A DNA stretch of 23,548 bases from Thermomucor indicae-seudaticae. Lineage: Eukaryota > Mucoromycota > Mucoromycetes > Mucorales > Lichtheimiaceae. The stretch is taken from contig JSYX01000558.1 of the NCBI GenBank assembly GCA_000787465.1, positions 1-23,548 on the forward strand, given 5' to 3'. A model generated the notes under the pieces. The model was not told the DNA's origin, did not search any database, and was given only the letters and a program-made list of their open reading frames with translations. Positions 9,765 through 19,278 of this stretch are shown piece after piece (position 1 is the first letter of the stretch; each line of letters starts with the position of its first letter). A program made the translations under genes and the position numbers.

Positions 9765-12700
9765 TCACAAGTACACTTTGACGGCAAGTGCCAACAGACG
9801 GTCAAGTTCCTAATATTCGATACATAAGCTCTTTTTCTATCCTCCTTTAAATTCTCAGTTTTTTTTACCTTTTCCAGTTGATCCAGTCTGGCATAAGTCT
9901 CCTTGTAGACTTCGCTAATCTCACTTCGTATCACGTGCTTTCGACCTTCCGTTTCCTCGGCATACCGCGTCGCACCACGGATCAAAATCATTAATTCATT
10001 CATTCCAAAGTCATCAGAAAACAGTATGGACTCCACTTGTCGTGTTGCCCTGCTACTGCTTTTGACAGCTTCCGTCGGCTGCTCTTCTTCTACCACTCCT
10101 TGTTGTTGTTGAGCAGTAGTAGTAGCAGCAGCAGATCCAAACTGGTTCGTAATGGCTTCTGTCAGTGGCTCATTGCTGTTTCGCGTATGATTTAAATGAT
10201 CAAGGGCTTCATCCAACTTTTGCAACACATCCACAGCGGATTCAGGCTCTTCGTACACTTGTTGTTGTGGCGGCTTCAGCATGGTGTCAATAGGACTTGG
10301 CGCAGCAGCAGCAGCTATTTCTCTTTGTTGTTGATGTTCGAGTGGGTGCGTGGTAGGTGTGTCCGTTGTGGTGGATATCGTGTCTGCCTGCTTTGGCATT
10401 GGGGTATTATTTTGCCGCAATGGCCGGGGAGGACGTGCTATATATCAACGTCTCGTCAGACTGTTTTCTTATTACAGAAAACGCAAGTAATGTCTATCAC
10501 GTACTTGGAGGATCACATCGTCTTAGAATAAAGAACGTTTCATCAGGTTGAGGTGGCGGGGTAATGACGGCGGAAAGTGAGGCAATCGACGTACGACGAT
10601 CCGGGTTAATGCTGCTTCGACGATGTTGGATAGGTGGTGGAGAAGCGCCGAATGCATTGATAATAGGATCGGTGGACACAAGTGGATGTTCTTTAATAAC
10701 CAATAAAAGCGTGTTAATCTCAATAGTCAATTAGCTTATCGGACATATGACCTTTACCTTGCCCTTCAATGCACACGGTCAACTGATACCTGACCGCATT
10801 CCCTTCTGGTCCTCCTTCCACACGAAGTGACTCGACATCCATACCATCCACGACGCCGTTTAGGACATGAAACTTCTCCAGTAGTAAGCTCGTGACTTGA
10901 GCCACCGAAGCTTGCGCGGGCACATTGACCAGTTTGTCCAGGCGTGTCTGGTCAGGCTTCAGAATGCCATTGCTACTACCCGTCTGGTGGTGGTCGGCAG
11001 CAAACAAAGATACCTTGATAGCCACGTAGCCTTCTTCTGGCTGGTTCTTTTTGGCTTTGGTGCTCAGGTAAAATCGTACTTCTTCCACTCTTTCCTCTTG
11101 ATTCTCCTTGGGTCCACCCATATGAGTAGCACTACTACTATCACCACTGGTGCTGCTCCCCATCAATTGCGATATGCGTCGTGCTTTTCTCAGTGAAGGC
11201 ATGGGTGTATTCAGATGTGCAGTCAAGGACTCGTAGATAGCCAACGGTTTGTCCATTGGATCCAGGGTATATTCGTCTATTAATCACACTCTCTTTCATA
11301 AGCTATTCCCCTCTTTTCCGTTTGACCTTGCACATTTTCTTTACCTCCATCCACTCCCTTGACGGTGATAAAGTAATCCAGGTGCGCATCAGGATCGGTA
11401 TTACAATCTTCAATATCAAACGTATCCAGTGCTTCTTGAATCAACTCGACAGTCGTCGTCGATGGATAAACATGGGCTATCTTGTAAGCTGCCTCACCAA
11501 GGAAACGTACATCATTGCCCGCAAAGATCTTTAGCATGACTGGTTGTAATGATGAAGAAGTATCTATTCCACTGTCGACGCCGACGCCAGAAGACGTTGT
11601 TATTGACTGGGAACTAGTCGAGGCGGTTTCAGAGAGAATGCTCTCTGTAATCGATTGCTTGTCTACGCTTCCTTTTCGTTGTTGTTGTTGTTGCTGCTGC
11701 TTCTTCTTTTTGTCTTTGCTCTTGTTACGTGAAAATAATTTGCGAAGGCCGCTTTTTTCTTTCTTTTCTTTAGTATGAGCAGGAGTAGTAGTAGCATTAG
11801 TAGGCTCGTCGCTGTTGCTATTCAAGAGGAGATCGAGCTTATTATTATTATTATTATTATTGCTTTTTTCTTCTTGGCTCTGATAACTGGTTCCTTGATG
11901 GTATTCGTCTCTGCCACGCGCCACAAGTGGTGTAAGCGATATCTTTCTGGTTTCAGATGCTTCGAGATCAAGTGTATCACGGAATGTAGTACTGCGATAA
12001 TGTTGCTGATGCTGATGCTGATGCTGTTGTTGTTGTTGTTGTGGAGGTGATGGTTGTGGTTGTTGCAAATCTTGTCCGAAAGCAGAACTATAAAGATGTA
12101 CGTCGTCATAGTAATCATCATAATCGCTACTATCCGTAGTCGTTGTATCTTCATTATCAGTATCGGTATCGGATCGAATGGTTTCCTGCCATTCTTCGTA
12201 TTCTTCCTCAAAGTCTTCGTCATCGCTTGATCCGAAAATGACTTGAGCTTGAAACTTGACACCTTTGGCCAATGTCACTCTTTTGGTGTTTTTCGGTTTG
12301 GATGGCGGTACCGGGAATGCGTCCTGAATCACTCTCTGCGTCAACTATCATTTTATATACTCTCTTTATTAGCGAGCGTAGTAATATACCGGTTTGAATG
12401 ACGGCAAACCTCAATGTTTCGATGTGAATTTAAACGCGCCAACCGTTCATAGGGCGTCTAAACAACCACACAAATGATATAGAACGAGACGTTCAGGATA
12501 TACACTCACAGAGGAATGGAATACCTCGATGTTTTCGGCAGGAATATAGCCTACTTCCGACGTCTTTAGGACTTTGACGAGCCACCAATACGAGTTACTG
12601 TCATCTAAAAGCGTCAGGGCATCTCCTTTAACAACCGAAGCTTGTCCTTCCACGGTAGCAGCAAAGGTATGCAACGCATACACAAGGTCAAAATCAATGT

Positions 12701-12908
12701 TGGGGTCCGGTATACTTAACATGGACCCGACCGACCCTTCGTCGTCATCCATTTCTTCCTCGTAGACGTCCACGTCTCCTCCCATGCCGTGATCATAATA
12801 GACGCCATCATCATCGTACAGCGATTGATGATGGATTCGACCATTAGTTCCGTCATCAGTAGTGACATAACCAGTTAATCGGCGACCATCGCGTGAAGCA
12901 CCAGGCAT
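9765..12908 (-). CDS. Tea4/Bud14-like SH3 and Ras-association polarity protein
   Basis: Exons are 12908-12525, 12457-12410, 12344-11345, 11276-10758, 10690-10517, 10437-9869 and 9809-9765; 2739 nt, 912 residues. The SH3 domain covers about 75-128 (DFDLVYALHTFAATVEGQAS, SYWWLVKVLK, GYIPAENIE) and is followed by TPYERLARLNSHRNIEL, the hallmark of Bud14/Tea4/TeaC. KGVKF at 171-175 fits a PP1-docking RVxF motif, as expected for these Glc7 partners. Then come acidic and polyQ/Asn low-complexity stretches, a Ras-association-like fold in exons 3-4 (VMLKIFAGNDVRFLGEAAYK), a second ubiquitin-like segment, and a C-terminal coiled coil (YARLDQLEKELDRLLAL). Cell-end marker function is inferred. The exon 5/6 donor (T|GTGATC at 10516) is the weakest junction. 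Confidence 0.85.
11838..12042. repeat. Coding trinucleotide repeats (poly-Asn and poly-Gln)
   Basis: An ATT/AAT run near 11838-11862 encodes eight or so Asn, and GTT/GCT runs near 12006-12042 encode Gln/His; another GTT/GCT run lies near 11680-11702. All are in frame in the SH3 gene and expected to vary in length between strains. Confidence 0.7.
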
Positions 12909-13031
12909 AACGTTATGTGCGGAATGAAGCGATTATATAAAGATGAACAGGAAGCTTATTGCTAGAAGCAAGCACACGCTTTTTTTTATTCTTTCATTGT
13001 TTCACAAATTAAGAAGATGGTTGCACAGAAC
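12909..13031 (-). promoter_or_regulatory. Short promoter region of the SH3 polarity gene
   Basis: Only 123 bases separate the SH3-gene start from the GRASP stop upstream of it on the same strand. The minus strand is AT-rich with an A/T tract near 12981-12987. No specific motif is assigned. Confidence 0.35.
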
Positions 13032-13989
13032 TCATTCATGTTCAGGGGAATTGAAAATTGCATTACTGTAATGCGATTCGACTTCTGGTTGTTCCTGTTT
13101 TGCTGCTAATAGAGGTTGTTTGCGAGGTATTCGGTGTAATAGCCCGTAGCCTACGTCGCACCCTAATGAACCGTGTCCACCCCAATCGTGATTGGGTACA
13201 ATAATAGCCTATAAACCAATACATAAGGGGGGCCACCTATGATCGTTAGCGCAAGAACATACTGTACCTCTCGGCAGCTATCCCATTCTGAATTATAAAG
13301 GTAAAGTCGAAGCGGTTTTCCCAAGAACTCATCCACCAAATGATAAAAGTCTTCTTCGCTTCTCAGCACCGTATGAGGGGATCCAATGATATAATCCGCA
13401 TGTGGGATAATGCCAGCCATTTCAGCAGGCGAATTGGCTGCCACATCCAGTACATGCCATACATGCTCGCCTGCTCTGTCATACGAACAATACCGTATCG
13501 AGCAGCCTACCAAGCTCGTCTCTCCTCCCGTATGCCACTCTTTGCTGGGCGTCAGAGTCACCTCTAAACTGCTGATAAGGCTCGGGATACATCACACTCT
13601 CTGCCAATTTTTACTTGCCTCGTATGGAATGTGATTTGCTAGAGTACACTTCAAGCTGAACAGGTTTGTTTTCGGATTCTTGAAGGATATTCAGCAATTT
13701 TTGACTGTCTCCGTCGTCCTATTTTGCTTCCCCCGTCGAGCATTGAGTCCTGTTGTTTGAGCAAGGTGTTGCATTCGTCGTCAATTACCACTCGGGTGCC
13801 GTTGATGCCGATAATATAGTCAAAGAATTGGTCAATGCCAGCATGGTAGGCAGGTGAATTCTCTTTGACCTAGCCACAGTATACAGTACAACGTCAGTCC
13901 CTCCAACTTTTTCCCGGCAGTCTAGACGAACTAACCCTTAGTACGTGGAATCCACATCGACCCTGCTCGGTACTCTGCGTACCACCCAT
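13032..13989 (-). CDS. GRH1: GRASP family Golgi protein (Grh1-like)
   Basis: Proposed exons are 13989-13936, 13869-13792, 13718-13619, 13563-13268 and 13208-13032; 705 nt, 234 residues. It begins MGGTQS, allowing N-myristoylation at Gly2 as in GRASP65, then [18 protein letters not shown] and [12 protein letters not shown] of the first PDZ-like domain. The second follows with [48 protein letters not shown] and [13 protein letters not shown]. The C-terminal tail is short. GRASPs tether Golgi/ER-exit membranes and support unconventional secretion. One intron (13618-13564) uses a GC donor (AG|GCAAGT). The intron at 13791-13719 has a weak donor (GTGGTA); a one-base frameshift with a 24-residue insertion is the alternative. 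Confidence 0.92.
13564..13618 (-). other. GC-AG intron in the GRASP gene
   Basis: The 55-nt intron starts GCAAGTA after CGAG and ends GTTTAG. It joins the arginine of SIR to EVTLTPS in frame, matching the conserved REV(T)LTPS of GRASP. Confidence 0.75.
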
Positions 13990-14081
13990 ATTCGTCGCGT
14001 GTGCAATGCGCAAGGAAGGACGATTGGGACTCCGAAATGTGGGACATTTTAAAGGCAGTTCAAGCTTTCGCTGAGAACATC
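13990..14081. promoter_or_regulatory. Compact bidirectional promoter, GRASP / HIU hydrolase
   Basis: Only 92 bases separate the divergent starts at 13989 (-) and 14082 (+). No clear TATA box is seen. An in-frame upstream ATG at 14001 could extend the hydrolase but would leave almost no promoter and would bury the peroxisomal signal. Confidence 0.5.
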
Positions 14082-14665
14082 ATGTCTGCTTCTTTCCGTT
14101 TGTCTGCAGTGCAAAATCATTTAAAGGTGAGCTTCTCGGGGGCTTCTGTCTTTCATGCTTCTTTATATGAACCATTCATTTGATATGTAGCCCATGTCAG
14201 GGAAGAGTCCAATTACATGCCATGTTCTCGTTGCTTCGCTTGGTAAGCCTGGCAAGCACGTCGCGGTAAAGATCGAGAAAGCCGACGATACGACGGGTTC
14301 CTTTCAAACACTGTCGACTTCGTAAGCCCATGTTGCTCGAAATTTGTTTCTTTTTGTTACTGAGTGCGTGCATGACAGGCGCACAAATGAGGATGGCCGA
14401 TGCCCAGACTTGTTGCCAGTCGATTACAAGGTAGAAAAGGGCATTTATCGCATCACTTTTGAAACAAGAGCATTTTTTGAGTCCATCGGCGAAAAATGTT
14501 TTTATCCCTATGTTCAGGTAAAAAGACATTAATTTTTCTATGCGACTTTGTCACACTCGACTGATATACGCGTAGATTGTTTTTGAACTGGCACATCCTG
14601 AACAGCATTATCATATTCCGCTTTTAATCAGTCCGTACTCGTACACTACTTACCGCGGAAGCTAG
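14082..14665 (+). CDS. 5-hydroxyisourate hydrolase, peroxisomal (transthyretin-like)
   Basis: Exons are 14082-14126, 14191-14321, 14379-14517 and 14576-14665; 405 nt, 134 residues, all introns GT-AG (57-64 nt). It hydrolyses 5-hydroxyisourate, the uricase product, to OHCU in the ureide pathway. Family residues are present: SPITCHVL with His26, TNEDGR with Arg66, HYHIPLL with His118, and the invariant C-terminal YRGS that separates HIU hydrolases from transthyretin. Residues 6-14 (RLSAVQNHL) match the PTS2 peroxisome signal (R/K)(L/V/I)x5(H/Q)(L/A), encoded almost alone by exon 1. Because each exon is short, the gene is easy to miss by open-frame scanning. Identity is close to certain. Confidence 0.95.
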
Positions 14666-14809
14666 ACTCAGACTAAGCGGTATATTCAGAACTAGGGGTA
14701 TATTCGTTGACCCCGAGTAAAAAAGTCTGCGGGAAGTCTCCGCTCTTTTACCTTTCTTTTGTTTATTTGTTCGCCCATGTAGCACTCTGCGATATCACTA
14801 ACGACTCTC
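14666..14809. other. Intergenic after HIU hydrolase
   Basis: Contains two near-direct copies of GGTATATTC (near 14679 and 14698) shortly before the transposase remnant; they could be decayed element ends but have no clear partner downstream. Confidence 0.3.
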
Positions 14810-15250
14810 GCAAACCCGACTGTGAGTTTTCCGAGCAAGAACGCATCTTCATTTTATGGCATAAGAGGAGCCGGAATCTCGTACGGCGCCATTGCAAAGC
14901 AAAAAGGAATCCGTCGCTCTACTGTTTGGCGCATCATAGAAAACTTGCAGAAAAACAGCACGAGTGTATCTAAGAATAGAGCAGGGAGATCGAAGAAGCT
15001 CTCGGAACGAGTTGGGGAGCCATTGAGCGCAGCATCAGAAAGGACCCGCGTTTGCCTCTGACTGTTCATTTGCTCAATTCTCAGCTACATGCATGGACGT
15101 TTGTTTGCGCACGAACTTGGCTTTTCCTCACGTCGCCCCGCAATGCAATGACCATCAAGAAAGAAAGAGGAGTGGGCGATGGATCACTGCAATGCACTCT
15201 TGAGCAGTGGAATAGATATACAGTATACTGCTTATTGATTGGTTGAAGCG
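14810..15250 (+). pseudogene. Broken Tc1/mariner transposase remnant
   Basis: Pieces of a Tc1-type transposase appear in order but in changing frames: SEQERIFILWHK, then GISYGAIAKQKGIRRSTVWR (helix-turn-helix), AGRSKKLSER, then IERSIRKDPRLPLTVHLLNS, HELGFSSRRPAMQ, EEWAMDHCNA and LEQWNR. Several frameshifts and a stop separate them, and the DDE catalytic core is not preserved. It cannot encode an active enzyme. Element ends are not identifiable. Upstream it follows the HIU hydrolase gene in the same orientation. Confidence 0.8.
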
Positions 15251-15599
15251 ATACAGCGACTGGCAGGCCATGTGGAAGAAGTTGACAACAATGTCTTGAT
15301 TTATGGGAGAACAGGCATACTTGCTATGCACTTACGCCGAGAGGGGGTCGGAACATAGGTCATGCAGGCTAACGGACGCATCAGTTTGTGATTCTTCATG
15401 CAAAATGTCGAGCAACTTACCGGGGTCAGAGTCAAAGACAAAGCCAAAGAAAGGAAGAAAGAAACACACTGCACTCGTCTTTTTACAGTAGGCATTGTTT
15501 TCAGGTCTATAAATGCCTTCCTCTCTGGAGATCTATGTCTTTGTCACTCTTGGTATTCAGCCTCTGCAGCAAACTATATGACTTCGGAGCGTGCTTTCT
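15251..15599. other. Non-coding or decayed sequence
   Basis: Between the transposase remnant and the coiled-coil fragment. Overlapping short frames on both strands carry no family I recognise. Nothing else supportable. Confidence 0.35.
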
Positions 15600-15880
15600 T
15601 CAGTCGCTCATGAACTTTCTGCCAAGCATTGGCCCGTGCGTGAGACCTTGAGCTCTTTCAGTTCTGTATACATGACTGCCCTTAGAACAGCGTCGTCTAC
15701 TTCTGCTCTTCTGGGTTACAACTCGGTAACAATAGCAGCTCTTTTCGTGAATATAACCTTCATGTTCTTACGTTGCTTTTGCAGCTCTGGGATGATGGTT
15801 TTTTCGTGCCGTAAGGCGGTCTTCGGCCGCAAGTCTGTCTTGTTCAGAACTGGTGCCAAAGTGGACTGATTTGCAGTTCT
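15600..15880 (-). pseudogene. Decayed coiled-coil protein fragment
   Basis: The minus strand reads KTALRHEKTIIPELQKQRKN, then IFTKRAAIVTEL, a stop, then RRAEVDDAVLRAVMYTELKE and ends at a stop after CLAESS. The heptad-like Leu/Glu/Lys pattern suggests coiled coil, but the stop and lack of start mark it as a remnant. It may relate to the coiled-coil pseudogene at 22082-23091; I could not establish that by eye. Confidence 0.35.
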
Positions 15881-16296
15881 TTTTTTTCCGCAGTCCGTAA
15901 ATCGATATCACAGGCTGCGTTTTTTTTCCCCAAGAGTTCCCCATATGATACAGCTACATAGTTGGATTGGATCGCTAACCGCAACGAAAAGCGGTATCCA
16001 TATTCATGCAAAAGTCCTTTTAATGTATTTTGAGCAGCGCAGATCTTTCATCCATAGTGAAACAGTATTTAAAATCTGTGTAACACCCACTGTCTCCTAT
16101 TGTAAACAGTAAATTTCAACGAAGAGATGGGAATAAATGTTGTTTCAACGAGAGAGAAAGAGGATGTTGTTTTTGGGGTGAAAAAGAGAATTCGAGAATC
16201 ACAATTTAAGAAAGCAGACGACGACGACCAAAAATTTCCTAGCAACGTTTTTCTCTAGTCTTTTTTGACCTTTGAAAAGGTTCTCTTTTCTTTTAC
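15881..16296 (+). promoter_or_regulatory. Upstream region of the acidic protein gene
   Basis: About 415 bases with T-runs (near 15880-15890 and 15920-15929) and a CT-rich leader with TTCTCTTTTCTTTTAC directly before the ATG at 16297. No gene seen; promoter role is inferred from position. Confidence 0.4.
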
Positions 16297-17760
16297 ATGT
16301 TGTATGACCTTGAATCTGCTGCTGCTGCTGCTACCACTGCTATACCAGACTGGTCATTAGAGCCACAACAACAAGAAGAGGAGGAAGAACAAGAATGTCC
16401 ATGTTGCGAGACCAATAACGTTAATGAAGATGCGCAATTCTTTTTCCTAAAGCAACCCGATGCACAACAATTTGAACTGGCGACACGTATATTCTATGCC
16501 ACACTCCAGAAGTTTGCAAGACAAGGATGTCCGGAATACAAAAGACGATCGCCTTATTCGTTCCTGGAAAGTTGGCATCTGCACGGCATGTACAGCAAGG
16601 CACAGCAGGTCCTGCTTGGGATTCCCAACGCGCAACCGATGGTCTTCCTTTCTGGAGACGACTTGCTGTTTACCCCACCCCTTGTCCAGCAGGAACCCAT
16701 GATGATGGAACAATATCATCGTATGGAATTTGGTTGGGATGATGATGAAGATGATTATATGGAAGAAGAAGAGGAGGAGGAAGACGAGCAGGATGAACAA
16801 CAACATCTAGGAGGACAAGAGCAACATTATCTGCTGAATGATAGCAACCAACAACATGGGTCCCTGGTCATGGCAGATGATGGAGTCATGATAATGACGG
16901 CGCCCGCACCAGAACATGAACGACGACTTTTGCTTTTGGAAGAAGAAGAAGACGACGATGGAGCGGAGCAAGAAGAACAAGTACGGATGGTGCTGGATGA
17001 AAATGCTTGGATGAAAAAGAGACATACCAATGACGATACCCATTTTAACAATCATCATTACCATGAACTCGTTCCATCGGCGCCCTGCATGGAAGAGGTA
17101 AAAAAATTAGGAACACTCGCTCTTTCTTTCTTCTTATTGAGATTAAATCTTGGATAATAGAACGACGCGGTCGCAGGTCATGGCCTTACCATTTCTTCTG
17201 ATCTAGTCAACTGGTACAGGGCAGGTCATCGACGTCCGTCCACTATCATGGAACATCCAATTATCGAACTAGAAAAGGAGCCAGAATCTAAATCTACTAC
17301 TACTACTACTACCACAAGTGAAGAAGAAGAAGACGAGGAGGAGGAAGAAGAAAATACAAAGTCATCCTATCAATCTTTGGCAGACATCATCTCGACTTCA
17401 TCGGCACAGCCCACAGTCGGTGTCTCGGAAGACTATGGAACAATAGTAGCAACATCAGCACCGAATGGAAAGCACACTCAGCATCAAGAGCAGGAGGATG
17501 ACATGCTGAGTTATTTGCTTGGATGGCGTCTCTTGGGTACGTCCGAAATCATGGTTCGCGCCTTACTCACGGCCTATCAAGTGGCAGAAGAGTTTGTTGT
17601 GCAAGAAGACGAATTGGATGCTGCAGAACGTGGTGGCAAGTCGAACCGTCGTCTTGTACGACTTTTTGCGTGCGTCTTGCGTGTTTGGCAAATTCTCTTT
17701 GTCTGTGCTGAATCTCTTCTGGGTTCTGTTGGCCCTCGGCGTCCGGCTATCTCCTTGTAA
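16297..17760 (+). CDS. Acidic low-complexity protein of unknown function
   Basis: Exons are 16297-17097 and 17161-17760 with a GT-AG intron 17098-17160 (63 nt); 1401 nt, 466 residues. Two folded-looking parts are visible: residues about 45-130 (FELATRIFYATLQKFARQGC, SPYSFLESWHLHGMYSKAQQ) and, across the intron, GLTISSDLVNWYRAGHRRPS. Between and after them are long Glu/Asp runs and Gln/His stretches. The C-terminal third has MLSYLLGWRLLGTSEIMVRA and a hydrophobic, Arg-containing helix (LVRLFACVLRVWQILFVCAE) that may be a membrane or amphipathic segment. The joined frame supports a real gene. I recognise no family; a lineage-specific fungal protein is likely. Confidence 0.72.
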
Positions 17761-18380
17761 ATAGCCCTCACCCTCTCCCTTCCCAACCTTTCTTCTATAT
17801 ATATATATATGTATATCCCCTTTTGCTTATCCTTCCGCTACAGTATACTTTTTACTTACTACTACCACTATACTATATAGCCTGATTCCCCCTTCTTTTT
17901 GCCGGGAGGAGGCGAGTATATACATATATTATATACCTCTTCTATATTTTGCTACTCAAATCAATATACATATCCACTGACACTATCTATTACACTGGAC
18001 ATCTCTGGCTGGTCTCGCGAGAACTATATTCGTGGTCCTTTCGCAATCTATTGGGGCCATACATGTATGTGATGCATGATTTTATAGCGGATCAATGTGA
18101 TAGGCAGTTCGCCCTGCCTCGCGTTAGCCGCTTGCACAGCGTAAATCTCTCTCATAAGTAATAGGATAGCATAAGTACAGTATATTTCGAACGAATCAGC
18201 GCTCTGCGGTCATCAAGCGAGCCACTCTGAGGTTTATACATACGGTCTTTCAGCAAAGAAACAAGTGTCATATCAAACCTGAAGATAAACAGAACTGAGC
18301 CGAGGGCAGGATCCCGGACACCCACATGCAAATCGCAGTCCTTAACTATTGACTATCTCACCATTCACCCTATTTCTCAG
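17761..18380. other. 3' flank and non-coding region
   Basis: Holds an AT microsatellite (17796-17810), AT-rich stretches to about 17990 and a perfect hairpin AGGCAG/CTGCCT with a 6-nt loop at 18102-18119. No gene, tRNA or rRNA is supported. The TTCTCAG near 18373-18379 could be a splice acceptor for the candidate that follows. Confidence 0.4.
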
Positions 18381-18387
18381 ATAAACT

Positions 18388-18828
18388 ATGGAACAGCAAC
18401 GTGCCCTGAGTGATTTGCCAAACAACTTGGCTTCTGTCGGTGCAATGCAGCCTGGTTCGCCAATCTGCCCCATGCATCATGGACGAGTGGAGACTCCAAA
18501 ACACTCACGAGCTCAACAATACGAAATGTCATGGCTACAATCCGTAGAAATGTGCCGTTCTTTCATGGACCGGGACAAGTCATGCGTTGAGACCATGGCT
18601 CACCTTTGCTTACAGATTACCGTCTCTCGTTTTGGTGGTAGTAGTAGTTGTGGCGGACCGAGATGCACGCCAAAGATTCTCGTGAGTGTTAGTAGGCAAA
18701 TTGCTGTCCGCTTCAGCCTATTCAGGTGCGCTGGTAAAGAGCCTACCGTTTTGGATTGTGGAGTAGTTCCTACGCATGACCATCTCTCGAAACGCTTCTG
18801 CATTGCCGCCGGGCTCGTCTGGTTGTAA
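18388..18828 (+). CDS. Doubtful small gene, possible 146-residue or shorter spliced protein
   Basis: An open frame from ATG 18388 encodes MEQQRALSDLPNNLASVGAM and continues with Cys/Met-rich sequence to 18828. A potential intron (GTGAGT near 18680 to TTCAG near 18725) would end the protein soon after CTPKIL. The sequence before the ATG looks like the end of an intron, so an upstream exon could exist. No family is recognised, and the region lies in repeat-rich DNA, so it may equally be chance or a remnant. Confidence 0.2.
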   Translation: MEQQRALSDLPNNLASVGAMQPGSPICPMHHGRVETPKHSRAQQYEMSWLQSVEMCRSFMDRDKSCVETMAHLCLQITVSRFGGSSSCGGPRCTPKILVSVSRQIAVRFSLFRCAGKEPTVLDCGVVPTHDHLSKRFCIAAGLVWL

Positions 18829-19017
18829 TGCATTTGCGAGCTCATGGTATCGTTCTTTCGTATGGCGGGTCGGGATGCATTCTCAGGAAATGAAAAGACT
18901 TTGACTGGGACTTTTACTTTCCAAAGTCGCATTACCTCTCATCAACCATCGTGCGTCATCATGTGTTTGAATAAATGAATGATGCTCCCCACACACACAC
19001 TCGCAGAACGGAAAGTA

Positions 19018-19203
19018 TACAGTCAAACATGGTTTTAAGCACGTTTGACTGTACCCACCAGACTCCACTCTGCTACTTTTGTCTCCTGAATTGTCACACG
19101 TATCGGCAGACGCGGTTATAGTCACTACCATCCGAAAATCGAGGCACAAAACTGATACTTTGCGCTGCGAAAAATTTGATGCTTATAACCAGGTTTGACT
19201 GTA
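19018..19203. mobile_element. Tc1/mariner-like miniature inverted-repeat element (186 bp)
   Basis: The ends TACAGTCAAACATGGTTTTA and, on the other strand, TACAGTCAAACCTGGTTATA agree at 22 of 24 bases when extended to AAGCA/AAGCA. TA dinucleotides flank both ends (19016-19017 and 19204-19205), as expected of Tc1/mariner target sites. A third copy of the terminal motif (GTTTGACTGTA, 19043-19053) sits inside near the left end, so the left 36 bp form a hairpin. There is no coding capacity; it would need a transposase in trans. Confidence 0.75.
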
Positions 19204-19278
19204 TAGAGTTTCCAATGGGTTTAGTGTTGAAAGCGCAAGTCCGTCGTTTTGCACTGACTACTCCACGTTCAGAGGGTA

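Noticed and set aside
9620..9868. Read-through 3' end of the SH3 gene overlapping the kinase start
   Set aside because: A GT-AG intron (9868-9810) joins LDQLEK to ELDRLLALAVKVYL and a stop at 9765, giving a better coiled-coil end and no overlap.
18102..18119. AGGCAG/CTGCCT hairpin as a tRNA T-arm
   Set aside because: The loop has 6 nt, and no acceptor, D or anticodon arms fit around it.
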